Below, in pieces: positions 8,868-18,386 of a DNA stretch of 22,673 bases. Each line of letters begins with the position of its first letter. Positions within the stretch are counted from its first letter, which is position 1. The DNA comes from Isotricha intestinalis (taxonomy: Eukaryota; Ciliophora; Litostomatea; Vestibuliferida; Isotrichidae): contig JAJJLU010003960.1 of assembly GCA_023807065.1 (NCBI GenBank), positions 1-22,673 of the forward strand. Direction: 5' to 3'. The notes beneath the pieces are model-generated. The model made no database searches and was not told the DNA's origin. It worked only from the letters and a program-made list of their open reading frames with translations. A program made the position numbers and the translations under genes.

Positions 8868-9726
8868 TTTTTTTATATCTTTTTTTTTTTTGGAGTTTTT
8901 AATTTATTTGTTTTACTTTTTTTTTGAATTTTTTATTTGTTTTTTTTTGAAATTTTTTTCATGGGTTTTTTAAATGGGATTTATATTTTTTGTTATATTT
9001 TTTTTATTTATTTTTAATTTTTTTATTTGGCTTGAATTATTTTTTAATTTTTTATTCATGTTTTATTAGAGTTTTATTTCAAAAGATTTCTTTTTTCATT
9101 ATTATTTAATAATTTATCTATTAAAATTTGAGATTATTTATAAATTTATAAATTAATCTCATTTAAATTTTATTTATAAAAGCTTTTTGGCATTTTGTTT
9201 TTTTTGGTTTCTTCTTCTTTTAAAATCAATCATTCAGATAAACTTTTTTTCATCAGTAAATGATTATTTAGATCTAATAAATTTTGAATAATTTCTTCTT
9301 TAAAAACTTATCTTTAATATCATAAAGAATATTTATATTTTAAAAAAAAAAAAAATTTTTCGAATCTTCATTTCTTTCCATTTCATTATTTTTATATAAT
9401 TAATTTTTTCAGAATAAAATAAGAGAATATACAAATTAAAATAAAAGGAATTGAGAAAAATTAAAATAGTTTTAAAAATAAAAAATATAATTGAAAAATT
9501 CAAAAACCAGTCAAAACATTTAAAAAATGAAAGTTCATTTTAGTGATTAAAAAGAAATAATTATATTAGGTAAGAATTTCAAAACTTTGTTTTATTATCT
9601 TTTTTTACATTATTCAATAGATTTAATATTATGACATTTTGTTTAATATCATTCTAAAATAGAAAATTTATAAATTTATTTAATTAAATTTAAAAATAAT
9701 TAAATAATTCGCATTAACAATTAAAT
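8868..9726. other. Gene-free AT-rich region with one coding trace
   Basis: About 860 bases between the divergent starts of the zinc-finger gene and the TMEM131-like gene. It has long T runs near 8870-9010 and a poly-A/poly-T junction near 9342-9360. Apart from the minus-strand trace at 9170-9298 listed separately, I see no gene or RNA. Both promoters should lie here. Confidence 0.55.
9170..9298 (-). pseudogene. Possible gene remnant, charged helical peptide
   Basis: A 43-codon minus-strand stretch with one internal TGA, reading EEIIQNLLDLNNHLLMKKS before the stop and LILKEEETKKNKMPKSFYK after it. Composition and codon choice resemble real proteins of this genome rather than random A/T. No start codon or splice junction ties it to an intact gene. 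Best guess is a decayed gene or exon; chance is not excluded. Confidence 0.28.
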
Positions 9727-12700
9727 ATGTTTGAAATTCGTTTTCAGATAATGATGTTATTAACTTTTCTCATTTTATTTTCTAAAATTTATATGAATGG
9801 GATTGATGATTCATCATCATATTTTTTAGAAAAAAATTATAAAAATTTTTATGATGTTAACAACGAAGATTTTTCATCTTATAAAAACATTGATTTATTT
9901 TTACCTGTGAATGATAAAAACTCTAAGTATCATAAAATAAATGAAATTAATGACACAAATTTTAACTTTTCTAATCCGAAAAATGAGAAAGATATTTATA
10001 TTATAAATGATGAATTATTGCAAATATATGAAGATGTTTATTTTAAAGACAAAATAACAAATTTAATTTTAAAATCTGAAAGAAATAACAATTATAAAAA
10101 TAATTATGAAAATGAAGAAGAATTTCCAGAAGATTATAATTTTTATGAAAAAAAAGATAATATAGCATATGATAATTATTATACTTGGCAAAGATTAATA
10201 AGTAAAGATATTGAAATAAAAGAATATATTAATTCAAAAATTGAAAAAATTATAACAACAGTGCCTGATGAAATTATAATATCAAGTAAAATTTGTATGC
10301 CAATAAATATAACATTTGAAATAAATAATCCACAAGAAAATGAAAATACTTTAATTATTAAAAGCATTAAAACAGATATGTATCAAATTAAAATTATACC
10401 ATATGATACTTATGAAAATGATAATTATAAAAAATATAAAAATTATTCTTTTAAAACTTTACCTCCATGCCCGATTTATTCAGGGTCTAAATTTTTGTTT
10501 AAATTATTAATTTTAGCTGATTTTTTAGGAACAACAAGAGGAACATTATATATTGAATTTAATAATAAAAATGTATTAATGATACCAATAACTTTATATG
10601 GAATTGAAAATAAATATAAATTACATCCTTTTTATTTTGATAATTGGAAACCAGGAATAATATTTTCAAAACCTATTAAAGTATATAATCCAAATGATAA
10701 TATTTCTTTAATTAAAAATGTTATTCATTCTTTTAAAAAAATAAATATTCTTTGGCCTAATGATGTTTCTGTTTCAAATAATTCTAGTTCAATTTCTCCT
10801 TCAAATTTACAAATTTTCCCTAATTCTACTAAAAGTGTTATTTATATTAAATTTTTAAGTGATAAAAATATTTTTGAATATGGTTTATTACAATTAACAA
10901 TCAATAAAAATAAATTTTTAATTCCTATTTTAATTAATATTGAAAATAATCCAATTAGTTTTTATCCTAGTTTTATTAATTTTGGAATTTGTGATATTTT
11001 ACCAAATAGTTATTTTAACATTAAAAAATTAATTCCTATTGAAATAACTAATAATGAAAAACAACCTTTAAAAGTATCTAAAGTATATATTAATTATGAA
11101 GAAAAATTTCTTCAATTTAATTATCTTTTTGAAAGTGATTATATTATTTTACAACCTGAAGAAACAGTAAAATTTGGTTATCTAATATTTAATGGAAAAT
11201 TAGATAATTATATTCAAACTTTTAAAGATATGTATGAATTAGATTTATTATTTAAAACTACTTTTGGTTCAATTTTTATAGAAACTAATTCAACTTATAA
11301 AACAATGATAGAAATAAAATATTCTTATTATCTTGATTTAAATTCAATTCAAAGTATTGAGAGAAAAAATTATAAATTAAATACAAATGAATTAATTTCA
11401 ATTTTAGTTGAATTAAATCAACCTTTTGGAATTGAATTAAATAGAAATTATGCTCCTGGTGATTATATTCAATTTGATTTAGATGAAATTGTTTCTGCTT
11501 TTTATTTAAACCCATATAATATGAATGAAAGTTATTCAAGTGAAATTTATTTTAATATTACTGAACTTAATGATTTAAATTATAATCGATATTATTTTTT
11601 CCCTTTACAATTAAATTTTCGATTATATTCTTTAATTCCTATTAAAATTGATAATGATAATATTGATTTTTTATATTGTGGACATAAAAATTATAATTCA
11701 TTTTATGATTGTTTATATTCAAACAAAGGAAATTTTACTAAAAATTTATTGAATGATAATTTTATTAGAGAACAAAATTTAGATTTAGGAATTATTAATT
11801 ATAATCAATTAAAAAATTTACATTTTTATTTGATTAATGAAAATGAAGAAGCAATAAAAATAAATTCAATAGAAATTGATAATCCTTTAATTTCAATTAA
11901 TTTTGAAGAAGAAATATTTTTTGAATCAACACATAATAAAAAGGAAAATAATAATATTTGGAAAAAAATAAAATTATCAGAATTATTAAAAAAAAACAAA
12001 AATAAACTCAACTTCATAGAAAAAAATTCAATAACAATATATGGTTTATCAACAGTGAAATTTTCATTGAATTTATTTTCAGAAATATTAGATGAATTTA
12101 AATTAACTATTTCTTTTAAATTTTCAGACTTTAAAATATTAAATATAAACATAAAAGGAATTTCCCTTTTAGGAAATTTAAATTTAACTCCAAGTATAGT
12201 AAGATTCGAACCATCATTTCCAGGATTATTTTTAGAAGATAAAATAATAAATATAAAATCAACATATAATAGATATTTAGATGTATTAAATATAGAAAGT
12301 ACAAATGAAAGAATAATACCAAAATTAGAAACAAGTAAAATATTTCCAAATGAAAAAAGAATATTAATGAAAATACATTTTAATCCTTATTTAGCTAATT
12401 TAGATGAAGATTTTATGATGGAAATGAATCCAATTGAAAATTATTTATCTTATAAAGAATTATATTTATGGAAAGAAAAACAAAAATTATGGGAAGAATT
12501 AAGAACTGAAATAAATGCAAATGTAACAATAAATACAGAATGTACTAAAGAAAATATTAGAATAAGAGCTACTTTAGCAAAACCTAGTTTAGTAAAAAAT
12601 GATGATATTAATTTTGGTTTAGTTCAAATTGGTAAAACTAATGAAACTTTAATTAATATTACTAATCCAAGTGATATGGTTATTACTTTTAAAGTTTTAT

Positions 12701-15531
12701 TAGCTTCTGAAGATTTCGGTGATATTCATAATAATAATATGTTTAATAATAATGATAAATATCAATTTAATGGTGTTAATAAATTTTTAGTTATGAAATG
12801 CTTGTTTAATAGTGTACCTTATGAAAATTTTTATAATAAATCTAATATTATTATTATTGAAGAAGATATTGATGTTAAAAGTTTAATTAAGGGTAAAGTA
12901 GAAAAAACTGAATTAATTAAAAAAATAATTGATTATGGTAATAAAGATATTAAAAAATATATTTCTGATAGTTCTAAAGTAATATGTCAATATTTTGTAA
13001 AATCTAAAAAAGAAATAATGCTTGAGGAAAATGAAGAAAATAATTTTTTAATATCAAAATTATTTTCTAAAAACTTCACTCAGAAAATTCCAATAATAAA
13101 AGAAATGACAGATAGAAAATTAATATATTCTAAAAAAAAGTCATATTCCCAAAAGAAAAGCATAATTCAAAAGATATCAAATAAAATATTTTCAATATTT
13201 AGTTTATTTATTCTTCCATCAGAAGAAGAATTATATGAACTTTATATAAAAAATTCAAAAAATAATAAACAATCATTTTTTATTCCTTCCCCTTTTTCAA
13301 AGCAAACTTTTACAATTTCTCCTCATCAAAAATTTTCAATTCCAATAGAATATCATCCTTTTAATTTAACTAAATCTTCAGCTACTTTATTTATAAAAAA
13401 TAATTTAACTATATTATATCCAATTAAATTAACTGGAGAAGGAGGAACAGGTCAAATTCATTTTATGAATTATTATCAAAATTCCAGAAATAAAAAGACA
13501 AGATTAATAAATAATTCTAAATTAATTATTGATATTGATAAAGAAGTGTTTGAATATGATGAATTAGAAATCAATGAAAATATTACTAGAACAATAACTT
13601 TAGCAAATACTGGAAATTTAAATATGATTATTAATAATATTTCAGTTGGAAATTTAGGTTGTGAAGCTTATGGAATTAAAATATTACAATGTGAAAAATA
13701 TGCTCTTGAACCAGGAAAAAATATTGATATTGATATTTCTATTCAACCTAATTTTAATTTTTATAGTAGAGAAAAAGATATTTATTTTTATACTGATTAT
13801 CAAGTTATTACTTTAAAAATTGTTGTTAATGTTAGTAAAGAAATTATTTCTTTTAAAAATAAATTATTTATTATTCCTTATAAAAACCATACTTCTTTTA
13901 TTGCTACTTTTATTATTTTATTAATTTTCAAAACTGTTGGAATTTCCGTTAAAAAAGAAATTGAAAATGATAAACAAACTTTTGGTAAAATTAAGTATAT
14001 TATTGAAAATGAAAACTTTTTTATTGAAAATTTATATATGAAATCTTATAAAAAAGAAAATAAGTTTTTAAATGAAGATTTATCAATTGCTCAAATAGAA
14101 AATTTAAATTCAAAAGAAGACAATGAATTAAATAACAATTATAAAAGGAATAAAAGAAGAAAATCAAAAATAAAAAATAAGGTAGAAACAGATATAGATG
14201 ATAAAAAAGATTCTGTTAATGAAAGAAAAGAATCAATTAATAGTATAAATACTACAGATAATGAAGTAAATAAAAGAAAACAAAGTAATCTTTCAACTAC
14301 AATAGAAGATAAAAAAAGTAAAAATAATATTCCTCTTCCTAAAAATTCAAGAAATAAAAGAAATAAAAATAAAAGAGGAAAAAAACCAATTGGAATGGAA
14401 AATGATAAAGATTCAAATAATGAAAATAACAATAATATTAATAATGAATTTATAAATATTAAAAATAATATTCCTGTAATTAATATTAAATATGATAATA
14501 ATAAATATTTTAAAAGACAAAATAGTTGGAAAAGTGAAAATAACATTCCTTTGCCTTACCAAAAACATAATAAATATCATTATAATAAAAATAATCAAAG
14601 TTCAAATAAAATTAACATTCCAATAACAAACATTATTAACGGAAAAAAAATAAATAATTTACATGATTTATTATCTTCTGAGCAAGAATTAGAAAAAGAA
14701 AAAATATCTGAGATTCAAAGCAACAATAACAATGATTTTAATAAGAATGATAATAATATCGGGATTAATAATACTTTAAGTAATAAATCTAATTCAACTT
14801 CAACTATAATAAATCCTATTAATACAGAGAATCAAAAAGAAATTGTTCAATTTGAAGGCAATAATAAATTTGAAATAATTGAAGATGATATTAATCCTAT
14901 ATTTTTAAGTGAAAAAAAGAAACAAAGAGAAAAAATAAACATTAATGATATAGAAAATAATCAAATAAAACCACAAATTTTAAAACAAATTACAGATGAA
15001 GAAGTAAAAGAAGAAAAAAATAAGAATAAACAAAATTTATTAAATTATTTAGATATTTCATCAGATGTAAACAAAGAAATGAAAAAAGTAAATAAATCTC
15101 CAAAAAAAAATATTATAAATAATAATAAAGAAGAATATTATTCAGATAATGAAAAATTAAAAATAATTTATAATAATATAATTACAGATTCAAAAATGAA
15201 AGTTAATCATACATACCTTTCAGGGAATGAATTAACTGATGAAGAATTTAAAGAATCAATGACTAAACCATATTTTAAAAATTTATTAGACAACGCTTTT
15301 AATTACAATAATAAAGTTTTTTTTTCTGATCCTTTTAATCATACTAATAATAAAGGAAAATTAGGAAAATTAATTGAAGATAATAAAAAAGAAGAAAAAA
15401 AATATGGAAATGAAATATTAGAAAAAAATGAAGAAGAAAATAAAAATTGTGAATCAAATGAAGAAGATGATGAAGATGATGATTATAAAAACAATTTAAT
15501 TGATATGGATTTTAATTTTAATTTGATATAA
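9727..15531 (+). CDS. TMEM131: TMEM131-like type I membrane protein, 1934 aa
   Basis: Intronless. Residues ~5-24 (MMLLTFLILFSKIYM region) form a signal peptide. The luminal part is a series of beta-rich Ig/PapD-like domains. A PapD-L block at ~175-290 has the pattern CMPINITFEINNP and later YKLHPFYFDNW. ISFYPSFINFG lies near 410, LTPSIVRFEPSFPG near 820, and TLANTGNLNMIINNISV then CEAYGIKILQC near 1295-1320. These match the order of TMEM131, including its conserved NTG and CEGYG-type segments. One membrane span lies at about 1387-1407 (TSFIATFIILLIFKTVG). A ~525-residue Lys/Asn/Ser-rich cytoplasmic tail follows. Animal TMEM131 recruits cargo (collagen) in the ER and binds TRAPP through its tail (family knowledge). 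The cargo here is unknown. The tail repeats a NIP-hydrophobic motif and ends acidic. Stop is TAA. Confidence 0.88.
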   Translation: MFEIRFQIMMLLTFLILFSKIYMNGIDDSSSYFLEKNYKNFYDVNNEDFSSYKNIDLFLPVNDKNSKYHKINEINDTNFNFSNPKNEKDIYIINDELLQIYEDVYFKDKITNLILKSERNNNYKNNYENEEEFPEDYNFYEKKDNIAYDNYYTWQRLISKDIEIKEYINSKIEKIITTVPDEIIISSKICMPINITFEINNPQENENTLIIKSIKTDMYQIKIIPYDTYENDNYKKYKNYSFKTLPPCPIYSGSKFLFKLLILADFLGTTRGTLYIEFNNKNVLMIPITLYGIENKYKLHPFYFDNWKPGIIFSKPIKVYNPNDNISLIKNVIHSFKKINILWPNDVSVSNNSSSISPSNLQIFPNSTKSVIYIKFLSDKNIFEYGLLQLTINKNKFLIPILINIENNPISFYPSFINFGICDILPNSYFNIKKLIPIEITNNEKQPLKVSKVYINYEEKFLQFNYLFESDYIILQPEETVKFGYLIFNGKLDNYIQTFKDMYELDLLFKTTFGSIFIETNSTYKTMIEIKYSYYLDLNSIQSIERKNYKLNTNELISILVELNQPFGIELNRNYAPGDYIQFDLDEIVSAFYLNPYNMNESYSSEIYFNITELNDLNYNRYYFFPLQLNFRLYSLIPIKIDNDNIDFLYCGHKNYNSFYDCLYSNKGNFTKNLLNDNFIREQNLDLGIINYNQLKNLHFYLINENEEAIKINSIEIDNPLISINFEEEIFFESTHNKKENNNIWKKIKLSELLKKNKNKLNFIEKNSITIYGLSTVKFSLNLFSEILDEFKLTISFKFSDFKILNINIKGISLLGNLNLTPSIVRFEPSFPGLFLEDKIINIKSTYNRYLDVLNIESTNERIIPKLETSKIFPNEKRILMKIHFNPYLANLDEDFMMEMNPIENYLSYKELYLWKEKQKLWEELRTEINANVTINTECTKENIRIRATLAKPSLVKNDDINFGLVQIGKTNETLINITNPSDMVITFKVLLASEDFGDIHNNNMFNNNDKYQFNGVNKFLVMKCLFNSVPYENFYNKSNIIIIEEDIDVKSLIKGKVEKTELIKKIIDYGNKDIKKYISDSSKVICQYFVKSKKEIMLEENEENNFLISKLFSKNFTQKIPIIKEMTDRKLIYSKKKSYSQKKSIIQKISNKIFSIFSLFILPSEEELYELYIKNSKNNKQSFFIPSPFSKQTFTISPHQKFSIPIEYHPFNLTKSSATLFIKNNLTILYPIKLTGEGGTGQIHFMNYYQNSRNKKTRLINNSKLIIDIDKEVFEYDELEINENITRTITLANTGNLNMIINNISVGNLGCEAYGIKILQCEKYALEPGKNIDIDISIQPNFNFYSREKDIYFYTDYQVITLKIVVNVSKEIISFKNKLFIIPYKNHTSFIATFIILLIFKTVGISVKKEIENDKQTFGKIKYIIENENFFIENLYMKSYKKENKFLNEDLSIAQIENLNSKEDNELNNNYKRNKRRKSKIKNKVETDIDDKKDSVNERKESINSINTTDNEVNKRKQSNLSTTIEDKKSKNNIPLPKNSRNKRNKNKRGKKPIGMENDKDSNNENNNNINNEFINIKNNIPVINIKYDNNKYFKRQNSWKSENNIPLPYQKHNKYHYNKNNQSSNKINIPITNIINGKKINNLHDLLSSEQELEKEKISEIQSNNNNDFNKNDNNIGINNTLSNKSNSTSTIINPINTENQKEIVQFEGNNKFEIIEDDINPIFLSEKKKQREKININDIENNQIKPQILKQITDEEVKEEKNKNKQNLLNYLDISSDVNKEMKKVNKSPKKNIINNNKEEYYSDNEKLKIIYNNIITDSKMKVNHTYLSGNELTDEEFKESMTKPYFKNLLDNAFNYNNKVFFSDPFNHTNNKGKLGKLIEDNKKEEKKYGNEILEKNEEENKNCESNEEDDEDDDYKNNLIDMDFNFNLI

Positions 15532-15756
15532 AAAAATTTTATTAAATTTAATATTATGATTATATTATTAAAGTATAAAAAAATTTGATTTAAAGAAAAA
15601 AAAATTTAACAAATTATTGTATCTAGTAATAATATATTAAAAATTAAAAATAAATTTATTTGTTAAATTAAAATATATAACCTAAACTGAAATATATATA
15701 TATGTAAATTTAATAGAATATCAAACAATAAAAAATACAAATAACTTCCTCATAAT

Positions 15757-16176
15757 TTATATCAATTGGTTTTGATATTCTTTTTTAATAATAAGTTGGA
15801 TTAATCTTTCTTTTATTCTTAAAATTTCACAATTCAATTTATTGACAAGAATAAAGTCTTTTATATAAAAATATTTTTTTATATTTTTTTGGTCTATATT
15901 ATTTATTTCTTCATTTGATTTATTAGCTTTTTCTTTATCCTGATTGTTGTGTATATCATTATATTTTTTCTCTTTCTCAGAAAAAAATTCTTTACTAAAA
16001 GAACTTTTTATCTGGATATCATTAGAATTATTATTAAGAGAAAAACCTATTAATTTATCTTTATTCTTTATCATTTCATCTTTATTATTATTAATATTAA
16101 TGTTTTTATTTACATTATAATTTTCGATTTTTCCTTCTTTCTTATCTTCAAAAGTTTTTCTATTAATATCTTCCAT
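15757..16176 (-). CDS. Hypothetical protein, 139 aa
   Basis: Starts MEDINRKTF after an A-rich leader and ends KEYQNQLI. Hydrophilic, Asn/Lys-rich and probably disordered over the first ~100 residues. The last ~40 (KKYFYIKDFILVNKLN, then CEILRIKERLIQLIIKKE) are more hydrophobic and predicted to form amphipathic helices. No domain recognised. It is convergent with the TMEM131-like gene, with 225 bases between stops. An acceptor-like TATAG sits just upstream of the ATG, so a short upstream exon cannot be ruled out. Confidence 0.55.
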   Translation of the reverse strand: MEDINRKTFEDKKEGKIENYNVNKNININNNKDEMIKNKDKLIGFSLNNNSNDIQIKSSFSKEFFSEKEKKYNDIHNNQDKEKANKSNEEINNIDQKNIKKYFYIKDFILVNKLNCEILRIKERLIQLIIKKEYQNQLI

Positions 16177-16747
16177 TTTTTACCTATATATTTAATAAAA
16201 AATGTATTTATAATTTATCAAATAAACTCATTTTCTTTTTTTTTATTTAATTATTTAAATCCAAAAAAAATAAAAACAATTAATTTATCCTTTTATTTCT
16301 CTTCGTTTTTTTCTTCCCTTGTTTATTGTATTTTTTTCTTTTCGTTTTTAATCTTTTTATCAACATTTTCAATTAATTATAATATCACTAATTTTATTTT
16401 CTTTTATGATGAGTGTTATAAATTTGAATAAATATTTTAATATTGTTTATCAAAATTGATAAGTTGAATAAAATTTTATTTAATATAAGAGAAAAACTAT
16501 TTAATATAGTAATTTCTTTGAAATCAAATTAAACATGTTAATTATATTAAAAATTATTATGAATATTTCTAATTACCCTCTTTTATAACTATTTTCTTTT
16601 TTAACCAACCAAAAAAAATTCCAATTTATTTCAAATAAAATAAACGTCATCTGAAAATTAAAAAATAAAATTTTAACAAAAAAAAAAAGTAAAAAGAAAA
16701 AAAAAAGAAAAAAAAAATTTTTAATACATTCCAAAAAAAAATAATAT
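16177..16747. other. Intergenic AT-rich spacer
   Basis: About 570 bases holding the upstream flank of the 139-aa gene and the 3' flank of the profilin-like gene. There is a poly-A-rich stretch near 16674-16718. Stops are dense in all frames; no coding trace, RNA gene or repeat array seen. Confidence 0.6.
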
Positions 16748-17176
16748 TTATTCATCAAGTTTTCCAAAATCGGTGGCTTTTAAAAAATCAGGAATAATAG
16801 AAATAGCCCTGGCAGAAACAATAGGATAAACATAAGTAATAATCATATAATATTTAGTATTATCTTTATTAATTCTAGCAAGACAAATACCTTCAGCTTC
16901 ATCAGGTCCTCCTTCAGGACCACCTCTTCTTCCATAAGTAAGTGGAGGATGGAATCTATGAGCATCAAAGTGATTTCCACATAATTTAAATCCTTTCCCT
17001 ATTGTTGTGTCTCTATCATCTAAGGCTGTTAAAAATTCCTTTAATTCTCCATCTTGTACTTTTTCTGCATTCTTTGATGCTATTATATTACATTCTCCAT
17101 CAAATATTATTGCTTTATACCAATCTTCATATGCTTTTAATTCATTTGTTAATTTCTCTTTTACTGAATCATCCAT
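16748..17176 (-). CDS. Profilin-like protein, 142 aa
   Basis: The length fits profilin (usually 125-155 aa). The order of elements also fits. An N-terminal helix (EKLTNELKAYEDW) leads into the first strand pair AIIFDGECNIIASK, as in profilin's D-G-x-x-W/I-A turn. Then DGELKEFLTAL gives the second helix. KGFKLCGNHF matches the G-F/L-x-x-x-G-x-x-Y strand. YGRRGGPEGG corresponds to the Y-G-K-K-G turn, YYMIITYVYPIVSARA to the later strand, and IIPDFLKATDF to the C-terminal helix. Profilin binds actin monomers and polyproline (family knowledge). An insert around HRFHPPLTYGRRGGPEGG with PDEAEG is longer than usual. The typical N-terminal W-x-x-Y/W polyproline contact is only partly present (EDWYK). 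It is divergent from RABL2, 95 bases apart. A distant profilin-fold relative remains possible. Confidence 0.65.
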   Translation of the reverse strand: MDDSVKEKLTNELKAYEDWYKAIIFDGECNIIASKNAEKVQDGELKEFLTALDDRDTTIGKGFKLCGNHFDAHRFHPPLTYGRRGGPEGGPDEAEGICLARINKDNTKYYMIITYVYPIVSARAISIIPDFLKATDFGKLDE

Positions 17177-17271
17177 TTTTTTTAAATGATTTTTTTTTTC
17201 TTTTATTTTTTTTTAATTTTTTCGTTTATTTCTTTTATTTTTATTTTTTTATTATTTTATTTCAATAAAAG
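17177..17271. promoter_or_regulatory. Shared divergent promoter region
   Basis: Ninety-five bases separate the ATGs of the profilin-like gene (-) and RABL2 (+). The spacer is T-rich on the + strand with no identifiable box. Both transcripts must start within it or very near, so it is a compact bidirectional promoter by position. Confidence 0.5.
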
Positions 17272-17941
17272 ATGAATACCTCAGGTAAAAAAATTTCCTC
17301 AACAGAAATGAAAGACGATGAATTTTTCAAGCAAAAAGCAGATTTGAAAATAATATTAATAGGAGATTCAGCAGTAGGAAAATCAAAGTAAAAAATAAAT
17401 AAACTAATATATAACATTTTAAAAAAATAGAATATTAGATAGATTCCTCTTAGACAACTATGAAGAAATAACAAATTCAACCCACGCTTTAATAATATAT
17501 AAATATAAATATAAATTAAATGGAGAAGAGTTAATGATAGACATATGGGACACAGCAGGACAAGATGTATTTGATAAAATGCATCCAGCATATTATTTCG
17601 AAGCAAATGCAGCATTATTAGTTTTTGATACAACAAGGAAAATAACTTATAAAAATTGTATGAAATGGTATAATGAATTTAGAAGTCATTGTCCAAGTAC
17701 TCCTTGTATTTTAGTTGGAAATAAAATTGATATTGATAAAAGATGTACTCAAAGAAAGTATGCTCTTGCTGAAAAATTAAAATGCCCTTTTTATTTAGTC
17801 TCTGCTGCTGATGGGACTAATGTTGTTAGAATTTTCGAAGAATTAATTAAAATCGGTGTTGAACATAAAAGAAATCCTAAACAAGATTATTATGAACAAA
17901 TTATGGATATTCTTGATGATGATGATTTATTTGATAAATAA
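17272..17941 (+). CDS. RABL2: RABL2-like small GTPase, 208 aa, two exons
   Basis: Exon 1 (17272-17387) starts MNTSGKKISS and contains the P-loop GDSAVGKSK. A 43-nt intron (17388-17430) follows, then exon 2 with ILDRFLLDNYE. The G3 motif WDTAGQ near residue 82, G4 NKID and G5-type VSAADGTNVV are all present. The segment THALIIYKYKYKLNGEE and the phrases WDTAGQDVFDKMHPAYY and KITYKNCMKWY follow RABL2 rather than other Rabs; VSAADGTNVV is diagnostic. There is no C-terminal cysteine for prenylation (it ends DDDDLFDK), as in RABL2. RABL2 is recruited to the ciliary base and drives IFT and ciliary cargo entry (family knowledge). This agrees with CFAP70 in indicating a ciliated cell. Convergent with the ANP32-like gene. 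Confidence 0.92.
17388..17430 (+). other. 43-nt intron (RABL2)
   Basis: GTAAAAAATA donor and AAATAG acceptor. It interrupts the gene directly after the P-loop (GKS, then K split after two bases). Retention creates TAA at the junction itself. The spliced product aligns with RABL2 across the joint. Confidence 0.9.
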
Positions 17942-18317
17942 ATTAAAAATTTGATTTTTACGTTTTTATTTTTTTTATATTTTTTTTTTTATTTGGTTTT
18001 AAATTATTTATTATATAATAAAGAATTTTATCTTAGGAATTTAAGATTTAAGTTTTTTTAAATGTATTTTTTATCCTAATATAAAGTAAAATATAATATT
18101 AAATTAAAACTCAAAAAAATATCTTCAAAAAAATAAATTAAAAATAAAAAAAAACAATTTAAACCCTTTCAAATAATATATATAAAAAAAAATATTTTTT
18201 TTTAAAGTGTGTGTAAACCCAAAAAAAAAATTAAGAAAAAAAATAAAAAAATCATTTTTAATTATTATAATAATTAAATAATAAAAGTCTAAAATGTTGA
18301 TTTCAAAAGAATATAAT
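17942..18317. other. Convergent intergenic spacer
   Basis: About 375 A/T-rich bases between the stops of RABL2 and the ANP32-like gene, holding both 3' ends. A T-run lies near 17966-17990 and an A/T palindromic patch near 18175-18205. I see no gene. Confidence 0.6.
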
Positions 18318-18353
18318 TTAATGTTTTTGTTTTTTATTACCTTTCCCTTCCTC

Positions 18354-18386
<33 letters not shown>

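Noticed and set aside
14139..14546. 135-codon minus-strand open frame inside the TMEM131-like gene
   Set aside because: Its Leu/Phe/Ser-rich translation is the antisense shadow of Lys/Asn/Glu-rich coding sequence; the opposite strand carries the real conserved protein.
17262..17636. 124-codon minus-strand frame across the RABL2 gene
   Set aside because: It runs through the RABL2 intron and antisense of conserved GTPase motifs.
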